DNA of 64,000 nucleotides from an uncultured Collinsella sp. (GCA_900541025.1 UQIL01000002.1:1-64000), one strand, 5' to 3'; counted from the stretch's first letter, positions 34,806 through 43,882 are shown. Notes: generated by a model not told the origin, from the sequence alone. Translations and numbers: made by a program.

Positions 34806-36161
34806 ATGCTTCTGGTCGCTAACGGTTCCGTTTTTACCCGCAACGCTCAGACCCCGTTTATTCCAAACGGTGCGGTCGCCATTGACGGAGATACGATCAT
34901 CGAAGTGGGCCCCGAGTGCGAGCTCAAGGCCAAGTACCCGGATGCCGAGTACGTCGACGCCCAGGGCAACCTCATCATGCCCGGACTCATCAACTGCCAC
35001 ACCCACATCTACTCGGGTCTGGCCCGCGGCCTTGCCATTAAGGGCTGCAACCCCACCAACTTCCTGGAGAATCTTGAGCAGCAGTGGTGGAAGATCGACG
35101 ACAACCTGACGCTCGACGGCACCAAGGCCAGCGCCTATGCCACGATCCTGGACTCCATCCGCGACGGCGTCACCACGATCTTCGATCACCACGCGAGCTT
35201 CTGCGAGATCCCGGGAAGCCTCTTTACCATTAAGGATGCAGCTCAGGAGCTGGGCATGCGTTCGTGCCTGTGCTACGAGGTCTCCGATCGCCGCGGCCAG
35301 GAAAAATGCGACCAGGCCATTGCCGAGAACGCCGAGTTTGCCCAGTGGGCCGCCAAGGAGCGTCGCGATAACGACAACCACATGATCGCCGCCATGTTTG
35401 GCGGACATGCCACCTTTACGCTGTCGGACGAGACCATGGACAAGATGGCCGAGGCCAACAACGGCCTGACCGGTTTCCACATCCACGTGTGCGAGGGCAT
35501 GAACGACGTGTGGGACTCCCGCCTCAACCGCGGCGGTATCAGCCCCGTCGAGCGCCTGCTGCAGCACAACCTGCTCGGTCCCGACACCATGCTCGGCCAC
35601 TGCATCCACGTGACGCCCGCCGAGATGGATATCGTCAAGGAGTCCGGCACCTGGCTGGTCAACAACCCCGAATCCAATATGGGCAACGCCGTGGGCTGCG
35701 CCCCCGTGCTCGAGTTCTTCCGCCGCGGCATCCCCGTGTGCATGGGCACCGACGCCTACACCCACGATATGCTCGAGAGCCTCAAGGTCTTCCTGATCAT
35801 TCAGCGCCACAACGCCGCCATGCCCAACGTGGGCTGGTGCGAGGCCATGACCATGCTGTTCGAGAACAACGCCAAGATGGCCAGCAAGTACTTCGATCGC
35901 AAGCTCGGCGTGCTCGAGGCCGGCGCTGCCGCCGACGTCATCGTTATGGACTACAAGCCCTTTACGCCGCTGAGCGAGGAGAACATCGACGGCCACATGC
36001 TCTTTGGCATGATGGGCAAAAACTGCCGCACCACCATCATCAACGGCAAGGTCCTGTACAAGGATCGCGAGTTCGTCGGTATCGATGAGGAAAAGATCAA
36101 CGCGTGGACCATGGCTGAGTCCAAGAAGCTCTGGAGCACGCTCAACGATCGCACCTACTAA
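34806..36161 (+). CDS. ssnA: Amidohydrolase SsnA
   Basis: A 451-residue metal-dependent amidohydrolase of the chlorohydrolase/guanine deaminase group. The metal ligands are visible as NCHTHIYSG, HIHVCEG, GHCIHVTPAEM and GTDAYTHDML. SsnA genes accompany ygfK and xdhD in enterobacteria and in gut anaerobes that degrade urate; the exact reaction is not settled but probably a hydrolytic step on a purine-derived ring. The start is at the ATG after GAAGGGAG; an ATG six codons upstream is less well placed. Confidence 0.92.
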   Translation: MLLVANGSVFTRNAQTPFIPNGAVAIDGDTIIEVGPECELKAKYPDAEYVDAQGNLIMPGLINCHTHIYSGLARGLAIKGCNPTNFLENLEQQWWKIDDNLTLDGTKASAYATILDSIRDGVTTIFDHHASFCEIPGSLFTIKDAAQELGMRSCLCYEVSDRRGQEKCDQAIAENAEFAQWAAKERRDNDNHMIAAMFGGHATFTLSDETMDKMAEANNGLTGFHIHVCEGMNDVWDSRLNRGGISPVERLLQHNLLGPDTMLGHCIHVTPAEMDIVKESGTWLVNNPESNMGNAVGCAPVLEFFRRGIPVCMGTDAYTHDMLESLKVFLIIQRHNAAMPNVGWCEAMTMLFENNAKMASKYFDRKLGVLEAGAAADVIVMDYKPFTPLSEENIDGHMLFGMMGKNCRTTIINGKVLYKDREFVGIDEEKINAWTMAESKKLWSTLNDRTY

Positions 36162-36176
36162 TTCACAAGTAGATTC

Positions 36177-36214
36177 ACGCGCGCCGGATGTTTCGCCGCA
36201 TCTGACGCGCGTAT
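36177..36214 (+). other. Inverted repeat in the ssnA-ygfK gap
   Basis: ACGCGCGCCGGATG pairs with CATCTGACGCGCGT, with one wobble and an unpaired base. It has no T-run; a possible mRNA processing or stability element in the 149-bp gap. Confidence 0.4.
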
Positions 36215-36310
36215 AGGCGGCCTCCGCGGGGTCGCCGGCGCTGTGCTAGCGCTACACCGTATTTGCGCCCGCCGCGCGGTCTCGCCGGGCGTTACAGAGA
36301 GGAGCTCATT

Positions 36311-39310
36311 ATGAGCGACATCATGAGGCCGATCCCGTTTTCGCAGCTGATGAACTGGATCATCGAGGAGCACAAGACCCAGGACGCCATCTTTGGCGTG
36401 CGCAAGATGGTCACGACCAACCAGGAGGGCGCGCTTCCCATTTTTGACGAGCGCATCGAGACTCCGTTTGGCCCGGCCGCCGGCCCCAATACGCAGCTTG
36501 CCCAAAACATCGTGGCATCCTACGTGGCCGGTTCCCGCTTCTTTGAGCTCAAGACCGTCCAGGTTATGGACGGCGAGGAGCTCTCCAAGTGTGTGAACAA
36601 GCCCTGCATCGTGGCGCAGGACGAGTGCTACAACTGTGAGTGGTCGACCGAGCTCGAGGTTCCGCAGGCCTTTGCCGAGTACGTGAAGGCATGGTTCGCC
36701 TGCCACCTCATCGCTCGCGAGTACGGCCTGGGAAGCCCGGACGGTTTTGTCTTCAACATGTCCGTGGGTTATGACCTGGAGGGCATCAAGAGCCCCAAGG
36801 TCGACGCCTACATCGAGGGTATGAAGGACGCCAGCGGCTCCGACGTCTGGAACGAGTGCCGTACGTGGGCGCTCGCCAACCTGGACAAGTTTGAGCATGT
36901 CGACGCCGCGTTCGTCGAGTCCATCCCGGCACGCGTCTCCAACTCCATCACCGAGTCTACCCTGCACGGCTGCCCGCCGGCCGAGATCGAGCGCATCGCG
37001 ACCTATCTGATCACCGAGAAGGGCCTCAACACCTACATCAAGTGCAACCCCACACTGCTGGGCTATGAGTTTGCCCGCCAGCGTCTGAACGAGCTGGGCT
37101 TTGACTACATCGTCTTCGATGACACGCACTTCCGCGAGGACCTGCAGTGGGCCGATGCCGTGCCTATGTTCGAGCGCCTGATCGCCCTGTGCGCCGAGCG
37201 CGGCCTGGAGTTTGGCGTCAAGCTGACCAACACGTTCCCCGTCGACGTGACGAGGAACGAGCTGCCCTCTACCGAGATGTACATGTCCGGCCGTTCGCTG
37301 TTCTCGCTGACCATCGAGGCTGCCCGCCGCATTACCGAGCAGTTTGACGGCAAGCTGCGCATCAGCTACTCCGGCGGTGCCACGGTCTACAACATCCGCG
37401 CCCTGTACGATGCCGGCATTTGGCCCGTTACCCTGGCGACCGACGTGCTCAAGCCCGGTGGCTACGAGCGCTTTAGTCAGATGGCCGGCGAATTTGGCGA
37501 TCTGGACGGCAAGCCGTTCGCGGGCGTCTCTCTCAAGGCTGTGACCGCGATTCAGGCTGACTCGCTCACCAACCCGCTCTACAAGAAGCCGCTGCGTCCG
37601 CTGCCCGACCGCAAGGTCGCCGGCAAGAGCCCGCTTTCCGACTGCTTTACCACGCCGTGCCGCACGAGCTGCCCCATCCAACAGGATATTCCCGCCTATC
37701 TGGCGGCTGTTGACGAGGGCCGCTACGAGGACGCACTCAACATCATCATCGAGCGCAACGCCCTGCCGTTTATTACCGGCACCATCTGCCCGCATCCCTG
37801 CGGTCGTGCCTGCGAGCGTGCGTTCTACGAGCCCGAGGGCGCCCAGATTCGCGCCAGCAAGCTCAAGGCCGCCCGCGAGGCCATGACCGCCGTGCTGCCC
37901 AAGCTGCGCGCCCAGGCCATCGCCAACGACGGCGAGCGCAACGTTGCCGTTATCGGCGGCGGCCCGGCCGGCCTGGCGACGGCATTCTTCCTGACGCGTG
38001 CCGGCGTGCCCGTCACCATCTTTGAGGCCCGCGATTCGCTCGGCGGCGTGGTCCGTCACGTGATTCCCGAGTTCCGTATCGCGAGCGACGATATCTCCCA
38101 CGATGCCGAGCTCTGCCTAGCCTTTGGCGCCAAGGTGCAGCTCAACGCTCGCGTTGATTCCATTGACGAGCTCAAGGACCAGGGCTTTACCGACGTGGTC
38201 GTGGCCACCGGTGCCTGGATGCCCGGCTCTGCGGGCCTGGGCGAGGGCGCCGAGCTCGACGTGCTGGAGTTCCTCGAGGCCGCCAAGAAGGGCGAGAAGC
38301 TCGAGCTGGGCGAGGACGTCGTGGTCATTGGCGCCGGCAACACCGCCATGGACGCGGCCCGCGTGGCCAAGCGCCTGGCCGGCGTGAAGAACGTGCGCCT
38401 GGTCTACCGCCGCACCAAGAAGCAGATGCCCGCCGATGAGGAAGAGCTCGATCTTGCTCTTGCCGACGGCGTTGAGTTCTGCGAGCTGCTGGCACCTAAG
38501 GCACTCAACGGCGCCGTGCTGACCTGCGATGTTATGGAGCTTGGCGAGCCGGATGCAAGCGGCCGCCGCAGCCCCGTCGCCACGGGCGAGACTGTTGAGC
38601 TTCCCGCCACCACGGTGATCTGCGCCGTGGGCGAGGGCATCGACGCCAGCCTGTACGATGCCGCGGGCGTCGAGCACGACCGTCGCGGCCGCCTTGCCGC
38701 TACCTCCACCGGCGTCGAGGGCGTCTGGGCTGCGGGCGACTGCCGCCGCGGTCCTGCCACCGTGGTCGAGGCTATCGCCGATGCCGCCGAGGTCGCCCGT
38801 GCCATCGCCGACGTGGACTTTAACAAGTACGCCGACTGCAACGAGCAGGCCGGCCGCGAGGACACTTGCTACGAGCGCAAGGGGTCGCTGTGCCGCGACA
38901 AGCGCAACTGCACCAAGACCCGCTGCCTGGGCTGCGGCTCGGTGTGCGAGGTCTGCTGCGACGTGTGCCCCAACCGCGCCAACGTGGCAATTAAGGTGCC
39001 GGGCCTGGCCAAGCATCAGGTCGTCCATGTCGACGGCATGTGCAATGAGTGCGGCAACTGCGCCGTGTTCTGCCCTTACCAGGAGGGTCGTCCCTACAAG
39101 GACAAGCTCACCCTGTTCTGGAGCGAGGAGGACATGGAGAACTCCGAGAACGAGGGCTTCCTGGCCGTGGACGAGGACCACTTTAAGGTTCGCGTCGCCG
39201 GCACGGTCCGCACCGTCTCGGTCGATGCCGTCAACACCGGTCTTCCCGAGGCCGTCCGCCTGACCATCAGGGCTGTGCGCGACAACTATTCGTACCTTCT
39301 TAAGAAATAG
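36311..39310 (+). CDS. ygfK: YgfK-type FAD/iron-sulfur oxidoreductase (putative selenate reductase subunit)
   Basis: A 999-residue multidomain electron-transfer protein. The N-terminal half resembles dihydropyrimidine/dihydroorotate dehydrogenase barrels (TFTSxxHGCPP-like STLHGCPPAEIE). A GltD-like part follows, with cysteine motifs PCRTSCPIQQDIPAYL and CPHPCGRACE (about 455-510), an FAD motif AVIGGGPAGLAT near 546 and an NAD(P) motif VVIGAGNTAMD near 672. The C-terminal region (about 853-925) has many cysteines (CLGCGSVCEVCC, CNECGNCAVFCP) for 4Fe-4S clusters. Between ssnA, a poly-ferredoxin and xdhD, it is likely the electron partner of the purine hydroxylase. GAGAGGAG precedes the ATG. Confidence 0.92.
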   Translation: MSDIMRPIPFSQLMNWIIEEHKTQDAIFGVRKMVTTNQEGALPIFDERIETPFGPAAGPNTQLAQNIVASYVAGSRFFELKTVQVMDGEELSKCVNKPCIVAQDECYNCEWSTELEVPQAFAEYVKAWFACHLIAREYGLGSPDGFVFNMSVGYDLEGIKSPKVDAYIEGMKDASGSDVWNECRTWALANLDKFEHVDAAFVESIPARVSNSITESTLHGCPPAEIERIATYLITEKGLNTYIKCNPTLLGYEFARQRLNELGFDYIVFDDTHFREDLQWADAVPMFERLIALCAERGLEFGVKLTNTFPVDVTRNELPSTEMYMSGRSLFSLTIEAARRITEQFDGKLRISYSGGATVYNIRALYDAGIWPVTLATDVLKPGGYERFSQMAGEFGDLDGKPFAGVSLKAVTAIQADSLTNPLYKKPLRPLPDRKVAGKSPLSDCFTTPCRTSCPIQQDIPAYLAAVDEGRYEDALNIIIERNALPFITGTICPHPCGRACERAFYEPEGAQIRASKLKAAREAMTAVLPKLRAQAIANDGERNVAVIGGGPAGLATAFFLTRAGVPVTIFEARDSLGGVVRHVIPEFRIASDDISHDAELCLAFGAKVQLNARVDSIDELKDQGFTDVVVATGAWMPGSAGLGEGAELDVLEFLEAAKKGEKLELGEDVVVIGAGNTAMDAARVAKRLAGVKNVRLVYRRTKKQMPADEEELDLALADGVEFCELLAPKALNGAVLTCDVMELGEPDASGRRSPVATGETVELPATTVICAVGEGIDASLYDAAGVEHDRRGRLAATSTGVEGVWAAGDCRRGPATVVEAIADAAEVARAIADVDFNKYADCNEQAGREDTCYERKGSLCRDKRNCTKTRCLGCGSVCEVCCDVCPNRANVAIKVPGLAKHQVVHVDGMCNECGNCAVFCPYQEGRPYKDKLTLFWSEEDMENSENEGFLAVDEDHFKVRVAGTVRTVSVDAVNTGLPEAVRLTIRAVRDNYSYLLKK

Positions 39311-39321
39311 GCGAGTCTCTT

Positions 39322-39801
39322 ATGGCCAAATCCATTCAACATAACGTGGCCTACGTTGCCTGCGGAAGCGGTTGCGCCTCCGCAGGCGGCGACGCCCACT
39401 GCAGCGAAGGCTGCATTGGCTGTGGCGCCTGCGTCACGGCCTGCCCCCACGGCGCCATTGCGCTGGTCGATGGCATCGCCCGCGTGGACCGCTCCAAGTG
39501 CACGGGCTGTGGCCTGTGCGGCATGGCGTGCCCGCAGCGCGTGATTGCCTTCGTCCCCGGCTACCAGAACATTCTGGTGCGCTGCAACAACACCGATAAG
39601 GGCGCCATTGCGCGCAAGGTCTGCGACACGAGCTGCATCGGTTGCGGTATGTGCGCCAAAAAGTGCCCTGCCGGCGCTATCCGCATCGAGGACAACTGCG
39701 CCCATATCGACGGCGTGGACTGCCTGTCGTGCGGCATGTGCGCCGTCGTCTGCCCGCATGGCGCCATCCACGACCGCACCGGCATCGCCGCCGGCGTGTA
39801 G
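39322..39801 (+). CDS. Poly-ferredoxin with four 4Fe-4S motifs
   Basis: A 159-residue iron-sulfur protein with four CxxCxxCxxxC motifs: CIGCGACVTACP, CTGCGLCGMACP, CIGCGMCAKKCP and CLSCGMCAVVCP. A Cys-rich stretch precedes them (CGSGCASAGG). The layout resembles the ferredoxin domain of RnfB. It has no membrane segment. It lies 11 bp after ygfK and 12 bp before xdhD, so it probably carries electrons between the molybdenum hydroxylase and YgfK, or to a membrane ion pump. E. coli has no equivalent gene at this place (to my knowledge). Confidence 0.88.
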   Translation: MAKSIQHNVAYVACGSGCASAGGDAHCSEGCIGCGACVTACPHGAIALVDGIARVDRSKCTGCGLCGMACPQRVIAFVPGYQNILVRCNNTDKGAIARKVCDTSCIGCGMCAKKCPAGAIRIEDNCAHIDGVDCLSCGMCAVVCPHGAIHDRTGIAAGV

Positions 39802-39813
39802 AAGGGAATCACC

Positions 39814-42591
39814 ATGGCACAGGAATTCACTTTTACCGTTAACGGCGTCGAGTGCACGACGACTCAGAACAAGCCACTGCTGCGCTATCTGCGCGACGAC
39901 CTGCACATTCACTCCGCCAAGGACGGCTGCTCCGAGGGCGCCTGCGGCACCTGCACCATTCATGTGGACGGTGCGGCCGTCAAGGCGTGCGTGCTGACCA
40001 CCGCTCTTGCCGCCGGCCGCAACATCGTGACCGTCGAGGGCCTGCCCGAGGACGTGCGCGAGGCCTTTGTGTACGCCTTTGGCGCCGTGGGCGCCGTGCA
40101 GTGCGGTTTTTGCATTCCCGGCATGGTCATGGCGGGTGCGGCGCTCATCGCCGAGGACCCCGAGCCCACTGAGGAGCAGATCAAGTACGCCATTCGCGGT
40201 AACGTCTGTCGCTGCACCGGCTACAAAAAGATTATCGAGGGCATCTCGCTGGCCGCTGCGGTGCTCCGCGGCGAAAAGCAGATCGACGAGGACCTGGAGC
40301 GCGGCGATGACTACGGCGTGGGCAAGCGCGCCTTCCGTATTGACGTGCGCAAGAAGGTGCTCGGCGAGGGCAAGTATCCCGACGACATCGACGAGCTCGA
40401 TCAGCCGGGCCTGACCTATGCCAGCGCCGTGCGCTCCAGGTATCCGCGCGCCCGCGTGCTCTCCATCGACACCTCCAAGGCCGAGGCCCTGCCCGGTGTA
40501 GTGGGCATCCTGCGCGCCGAGGACGTGCCGGTCAACCAGGTCGGCCACCTTATCCAGGACTGGGACGTCATGATCGCTCAGGGCGATATCACCCGCTGCG
40601 TGGGCGATGCCATCGTGCTGGTGGTCGCCGAGGACGAGGCGACGCTCGAGAAGGCCAAGAAGCTCGTAAAGATTGACTACGAGCCGCTGGAGCCCGTGCG
40701 CAACATTGTCGAGGCCAGGGCCGCCGATGCCCCGCGCCTGCATGACAGCTTCTTTGCCTTCGGCAACACGGTGGAGCTCAAGGACAACGTGTGTCAGAGC
40801 CGTCACGTGACGCGCGGCGACGCCGCCAAGGCGCTGGCAGAGAGCGCGTTTACCGTGACGCAGCGCTTTACCACGCCCTTTACCGAGCATGCCTTCTTGG
40901 AGCCCGAGTGCGCCGTTGCCTTCCCGTACAAGAACGGCGTCAAGGTGCAGTCGACCGACCAGGGTGCCTACGACACGCGCAAAGAGTGCGCCCATATGTT
41001 TGGCTGGGATAGCGAACCCGAGCGCGTGGTCGTCGAGACCATGCTCGTGGGCGGCGGCTTTGGCGGTAAGGAGGACGTTTCGATCCAGCACCTGGCCGCG
41101 CTTGCTGCCTATAAGTTCCAGCGTCCTGTGAAGTGCAAGCTCACGCGTGCCGAGTCGCTCGCGTTCCATCCCAAGCGTCATGCCATGGACGGTACCTTTA
41201 CGCTGGGTTGCGACGCCGAGGGCAACTTTACCGGCCTGGATTGCGAGATCAACTTTGACACCGGCGCCTACGCGTCGCTGTGCGGCCCGGTGCTCGAGCG
41301 CGCTTGCACGCATGCTGTCGGCCCCTACAAGTACCAGAACACCGACATTCGCGGTTATGGCTACTACACCAACAACCCGCCCGCCGGCGCGTACCGTGGC
41401 TTTGGCGTCTGCCAGTCCGAGTTTGCGCTCGAGAGCCTAATCGACCTGCTGGCCGAGAAGGTCGGCCTGGATCCGTGGGAGATTCGCTACCGCAACGCCA
41501 TCGAGCCGGGCGAGGTTTTGCCCAACGGTCAGATTGCCGACTGCTCCACGGCGCTGAAGGAGACACTGCTCGAGGTCAAGGATGCCTACTATGCGCATCC
41601 CGGACACGCCGGCATTGCCTGCGCCATGAAGAACGCCGGCGTGGGCGTGGGCCTGCCCGATGCCGGCCGCTGCAAGATTCGCATCGAGAACGGCGCGGCC
41701 GTGGTCTATGCCGCCACGTCCGACATTGGCCAGGGCTGTAACACCGTCTTTTTGCAAGACGTTGCCGAGGCATGCGGCCTGCCGCTTCGCTGCATCGCCA
41801 ACGGCGAGTGCTCCACCGAGAACGCTCCCGACTCCGGCACCACGTCTGGCTCGCGTCAGACGGTCGTGACCGGCGAGGCCGTGCGCGGTGCCGCCTTCCT
41901 GCTGCGCGATGCCATGCTTGATATCGAGGCCGGCAAGTCTGCGCCCGCCGCTCCCGTGAGTGCGCATGGTGACGGTGTCAAGATTGAGTACGACGACGGT
42001 CGCGCATATCAGCTGCGCGCGCAGGAACTCGTCGCCGGCCAGGGCATGCATCCCCAGGATCCCGCGACCGCCATCAAGGCGCTCGAGGGATGCGAGTTTG
42101 GCTACGTGTATCTGGAGCCGACCGACAAGCTGGGCGCCGACGTTCCCAATCCCAAGAGCCACATCTGCTACGGTTTTGCCACGCATGTGGTCATTCTGGA
42201 TGATGACGGCCGCGTGAGCGAGGTCTATGCCGCGCACGATTCCGGCAAGGTGGTCAATCCCATCTCCATCCAGGGTCAGATCGAAGGCGGCGTGCTCATG
42301 GGTATGGGCTATGCGCTTACCGAGGACTGGCCGCTCAAGGACTGCGTGCCCCAGGCAAGGTACGGTACGCTCGGGTTGTTCCGTGCGCCCGAGATTCCGG
42401 ATATCCACGCCATTTACGTGGAGAAGGACGAGCTGCTGCCTGTGGCATATGGCGGCAAGGGCATCGGCGAGATCGCAACGATCCCCACGGCGCCCGCCGT
42501 ACAGAACGCCTACCGCGCGTTTGACGGCAAGCTGCGTCCAGATCTGCCCATGGTGGATACGCCGTACAGCCGCGCCCGTCACCGCGGGTAG
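39814..42591 (+). CDS. xdhD: Xanthine dehydrogenase-type molybdenum hydroxylase, 2Fe-2S/Mo fusion
   Basis: A 925-residue enzyme with the small 2Fe-2S subunit fused to the molybdopterin subunit. Plant-type cluster Cys39, Cys44, Cys47 and Cys59 (GCSEGACGTC) are followed by the second cluster CGFC and CRCTGY. The Mo domain shows GGGFGGKED, AYRGFGVCQ and the catalytic glutamate in GKGIGE. There is no FAD domain and no separate FAD-subunit gene nearby. Homologues (YgfN/XdhD) are linked to selenium-dependent purine oxidation or reduction. It is the last gene of the operon and is followed by a terminator. Confidence 0.92.
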   Translation: MAQEFTFTVNGVECTTTQNKPLLRYLRDDLHIHSAKDGCSEGACGTCTIHVDGAAVKACVLTTALAAGRNIVTVEGLPEDVREAFVYAFGAVGAVQCGFCIPGMVMAGAALIAEDPEPTEEQIKYAIRGNVCRCTGYKKIIEGISLAAAVLRGEKQIDEDLERGDDYGVGKRAFRIDVRKKVLGEGKYPDDIDELDQPGLTYASAVRSRYPRARVLSIDTSKAEALPGVVGILRAEDVPVNQVGHLIQDWDVMIAQGDITRCVGDAIVLVVAEDEATLEKAKKLVKIDYEPLEPVRNIVEARAADAPRLHDSFFAFGNTVELKDNVCQSRHVTRGDAAKALAESAFTVTQRFTTPFTEHAFLEPECAVAFPYKNGVKVQSTDQGAYDTRKECAHMFGWDSEPERVVVETMLVGGGFGGKEDVSIQHLAALAAYKFQRPVKCKLTRAESLAFHPKRHAMDGTFTLGCDAEGNFTGLDCEINFDTGAYASLCGPVLERACTHAVGPYKYQNTDIRGYGYYTNNPPAGAYRGFGVCQSEFALESLIDLLAEKVGLDPWEIRYRNAIEPGEVLPNGQIADCSTALKETLLEVKDAYYAHPGHAGIACAMKNAGVGVGLPDAGRCKIRIENGAAVVYAATSDIGQGCNTVFLQDVAEACGLPLRCIANGECSTENAPDSGTTSGSRQTVVTGEAVRGAAFLLRDAMLDIEAGKSAPAAPVSAHGDGVKIEYDDGRAYQLRAQELVAGQGMHPQDPATAIKALEGCEFGYVYLEPTDKLGADVPNPKSHICYGFATHVVILDDDGRVSEVYAAHDSGKVVNPISIQGQIEGGVLMGMGYALTEDWPLKDCVPQARYGTLGLFRAPEIPDIHAIYVEKDELLPVAYGGKGIGEIATIPTAPAVQNAYRAFDGKLRPDLPMVDTPYSRARHRG

Positions 42592-42658
42592 GGTAGGACG
42601 CGCACGGCCATTGCTGACGGGCTGTTCGCGCTCAGCATCAACTACATACGCTGCGCCT

Positions 42659-42695
42659 TTGGCCCCGGCTCCATCGCGAGCTGGGGCCTTTTGTT
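42659..42695 (+). terminator. Terminator after xdhD
   Basis: GGCCCCGGCTC pairs with GAGCTGGGGCC and is followed by TTTTG. Confidence 0.85.
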
Positions 42696-42772
42696 TGGAG
42701 CGGAGACAGCATCCCGGAATTCGGGCAATCCGGTGGTCAGGGGTTGAGCGAGCGTCGCGCTAAGGATGCCAA

Positions 42773-42864
42773 GCGTAAAACCTTCAATGAACATAGCGTA
42801 AAAACTACATTGAAAGTAGCGTAAAAACAGCATTGAGAATGGCGTAATTTCGCATATCGCATGA
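42773..42864 (+). repeat. Four 23-bp tandem iterons before the truncated ATPase gene
   Basis: GCGTAA starts at 42773, 42796, 42819 and 42842, exactly 23 bp apart. The unit is roughly GCGTAAAAACnnCATTGAnA followed by nTA; the last unit has decayed. The array ends where the remnant of the ATPase gene begins. Confidence 0.75.
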
Positions 42865-43515
42865 TCGCCCGAGCTTGCACACGGTCTTTTGCGAGCTCTT
42901 GCCATGAACGAGAGCCAGGCTGTCACGTACAAGACGCTTATAAAGGACGCCTCGTACGGTGAGGCGGGCCCCGACGAGAGGACCATCGCTGCGTACCTGG
43001 ATCTCTTCAACAGGCTCAAGCTGACCGAGGACCTGTGCGGATGGGAGCCGCCCATGCGCTCGAAGGCCCGCGTTCGCGTGCGCCCCAAGCGCTACTTCTG
43101 CGACCCGTCACTTGCGGCGGCGTTGCTGGGGGCTACCCCTGAGCGGCTGCTTGGCGATATACAAACGCTGGGGATGCTCTTTGAGAACCTCGTTCTGCGC
43201 GACGTGCGCGTGTTCCTTTCCACCTACGGCGGTGTCGACAACAGTGTCCATTATTTCCGAGATGAGAAGGGCCTTGAGGTCGATCTCATCGTTGAGCACG
43301 ACGGGCGCTGGGGAGCCATCGAGGTCAAGCTGAGTGATGTGAAAGCAGACGATGGAGCGAGAAATCTCAAGGCGCTGGAGAGGAAAGTACTCTCCAATCC
43401 TGCCGCCCAGAATGCCGCGCCGGCGTTTTTGGCGGTCGTGGTTGGAAAGGGGAGCATTGCCTACACACGCGACGACGGCGTGGCGGTGATTCCCATGGCG
43501 GCACTTGGGACGTAG
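42865..43515 (+). pseudogene. C-terminal remnant of a COG1373-type ATPase (DUF4143 domain)
   Basis: About 209 residues remain, matching the C-terminal half of AAA-14/DUF4143 ATPases: the DUF4143 winged-helix part (SYGEAGPDERTIAAYLDLF), GMLFENLVLRDV, and a PD-(D/E)XK-like end (GLEVDLIVEHDG, AIEVKLSD). The Walker A/B domain (about 200 residues) is missing, and no proper start precedes the coding frame, which opens right after the iteron array. An internal deletion is the simplest explanation. Compare the intact relative at 56276-57598. Confidence 0.75.
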
Positions 43516-43557
43516 CGGTTTTGCGGGGGTGCCGTGCTTCCGTTACCGAAAATCCAT

Positions 43558-43586
43558 TTGGTAAACCTGGCAGCCGTGGGTAGAAT
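43558..43586 (+). promoter_or_regulatory. Predicted promoter of an antisense RNA
   Basis: TTGGTA and TAGAAT are separated by exactly 17 bp. Transcription would start near 43593 and run toward the 3' end of the small toxin-like gene on the other strand. Confidence 0.6.
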
Positions 43587-43592
43587 AAGGTC

Positions 43593-43678
43593 GACGGCAG
43601 CCCAAGGGTGATAGCTGGGCAGCGCCGTTACTTCGATTAAGGGGTCAATGCCTTAGTGGCGTCGACCCCTCTTTTTCT
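43593..43678 (+). ncRNA. Candidate antisense RNA (type I antitoxin)
   Basis: The predicted transcript is about 85 nt. Its first hairpin pairs CGGCAGCCCA with TGGGCAGCGCCG. The second, AGGGGTC/GACCCCT followed by CTTTTT, is a strong terminator. The last 26 nt or so are complementary to the 3' end of the small gene at 43653-43778. Convergent overlap at the 3' ends is the arrangement of TxpA/RatA- and Fst-type modules. The RNA is predicted only. Confidence 0.55.
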
Positions 43679-43778
43679 GCTTCGTACGCTGCTTGAGTGC
43701 CTTGGTAAGCCCGATAAGCGCCGTGAGGAGCGAGACCAAAGCGGTCAGGAGCTTCACGAAATCAGTCAGATCGGTCAT
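43653..43778 (-). CDS. Small toxin-like membrane peptide (41 residues)
   Basis: The 41-residue peptide has a short polar start (MTDLTDF), a hydrophobic or amphipathic helix (VKLLTALVSLLTALIGL, residues 8-24) and a very basic tail (KALKQRTKQKKRGRRH). The start follows a near-perfect GGGAGGTGAT. Size and shape match type I toxins and holin-like peptides that damage the membrane. A convergent RNA overlaps its 3' end, and a LexA-box-like palindrome lies about 90 bp upstream, as for SOS-induced TisB. No homologue is named; function is inferred from architecture. Confidence 0.6.
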   Translation of the reverse strand: MTDLTDFVKLLTALVSLLTALIGLTKALKQRTKQKKRGRRH

Positions 43779-43868
43779 GGGCATCACCTCCCGTCGCATG
43801 GAGGGCGCTGCCCGGCACATGGAACTGCCGTCAACAATAACCAGTCTATCAAACTGCAGTCATAAATA

Positions 43869-43882
43869 CGAATATATGTTCG
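43869..43882 (-). promoter_or_regulatory. LexA (SOS) box-like palindrome
   Basis: CGAATATATGTTCG differs by one base from CGAACATATGTTCG, the Gram-positive/actinobacterial LexA site. It sits about 90 bp upstream of the toxin-like gene and about 155 bp upstream of the divergent exonuclease gene. Confidence 0.55.

Noticed and set aside
42773..42864. CRISPR array
   Set aside because: The regular repeats have a 23-bp period with almost no spacer, there are no unique 30-40 bp spacers and no cas genes; the same holds for the 33-bp array at 56.1 kb.
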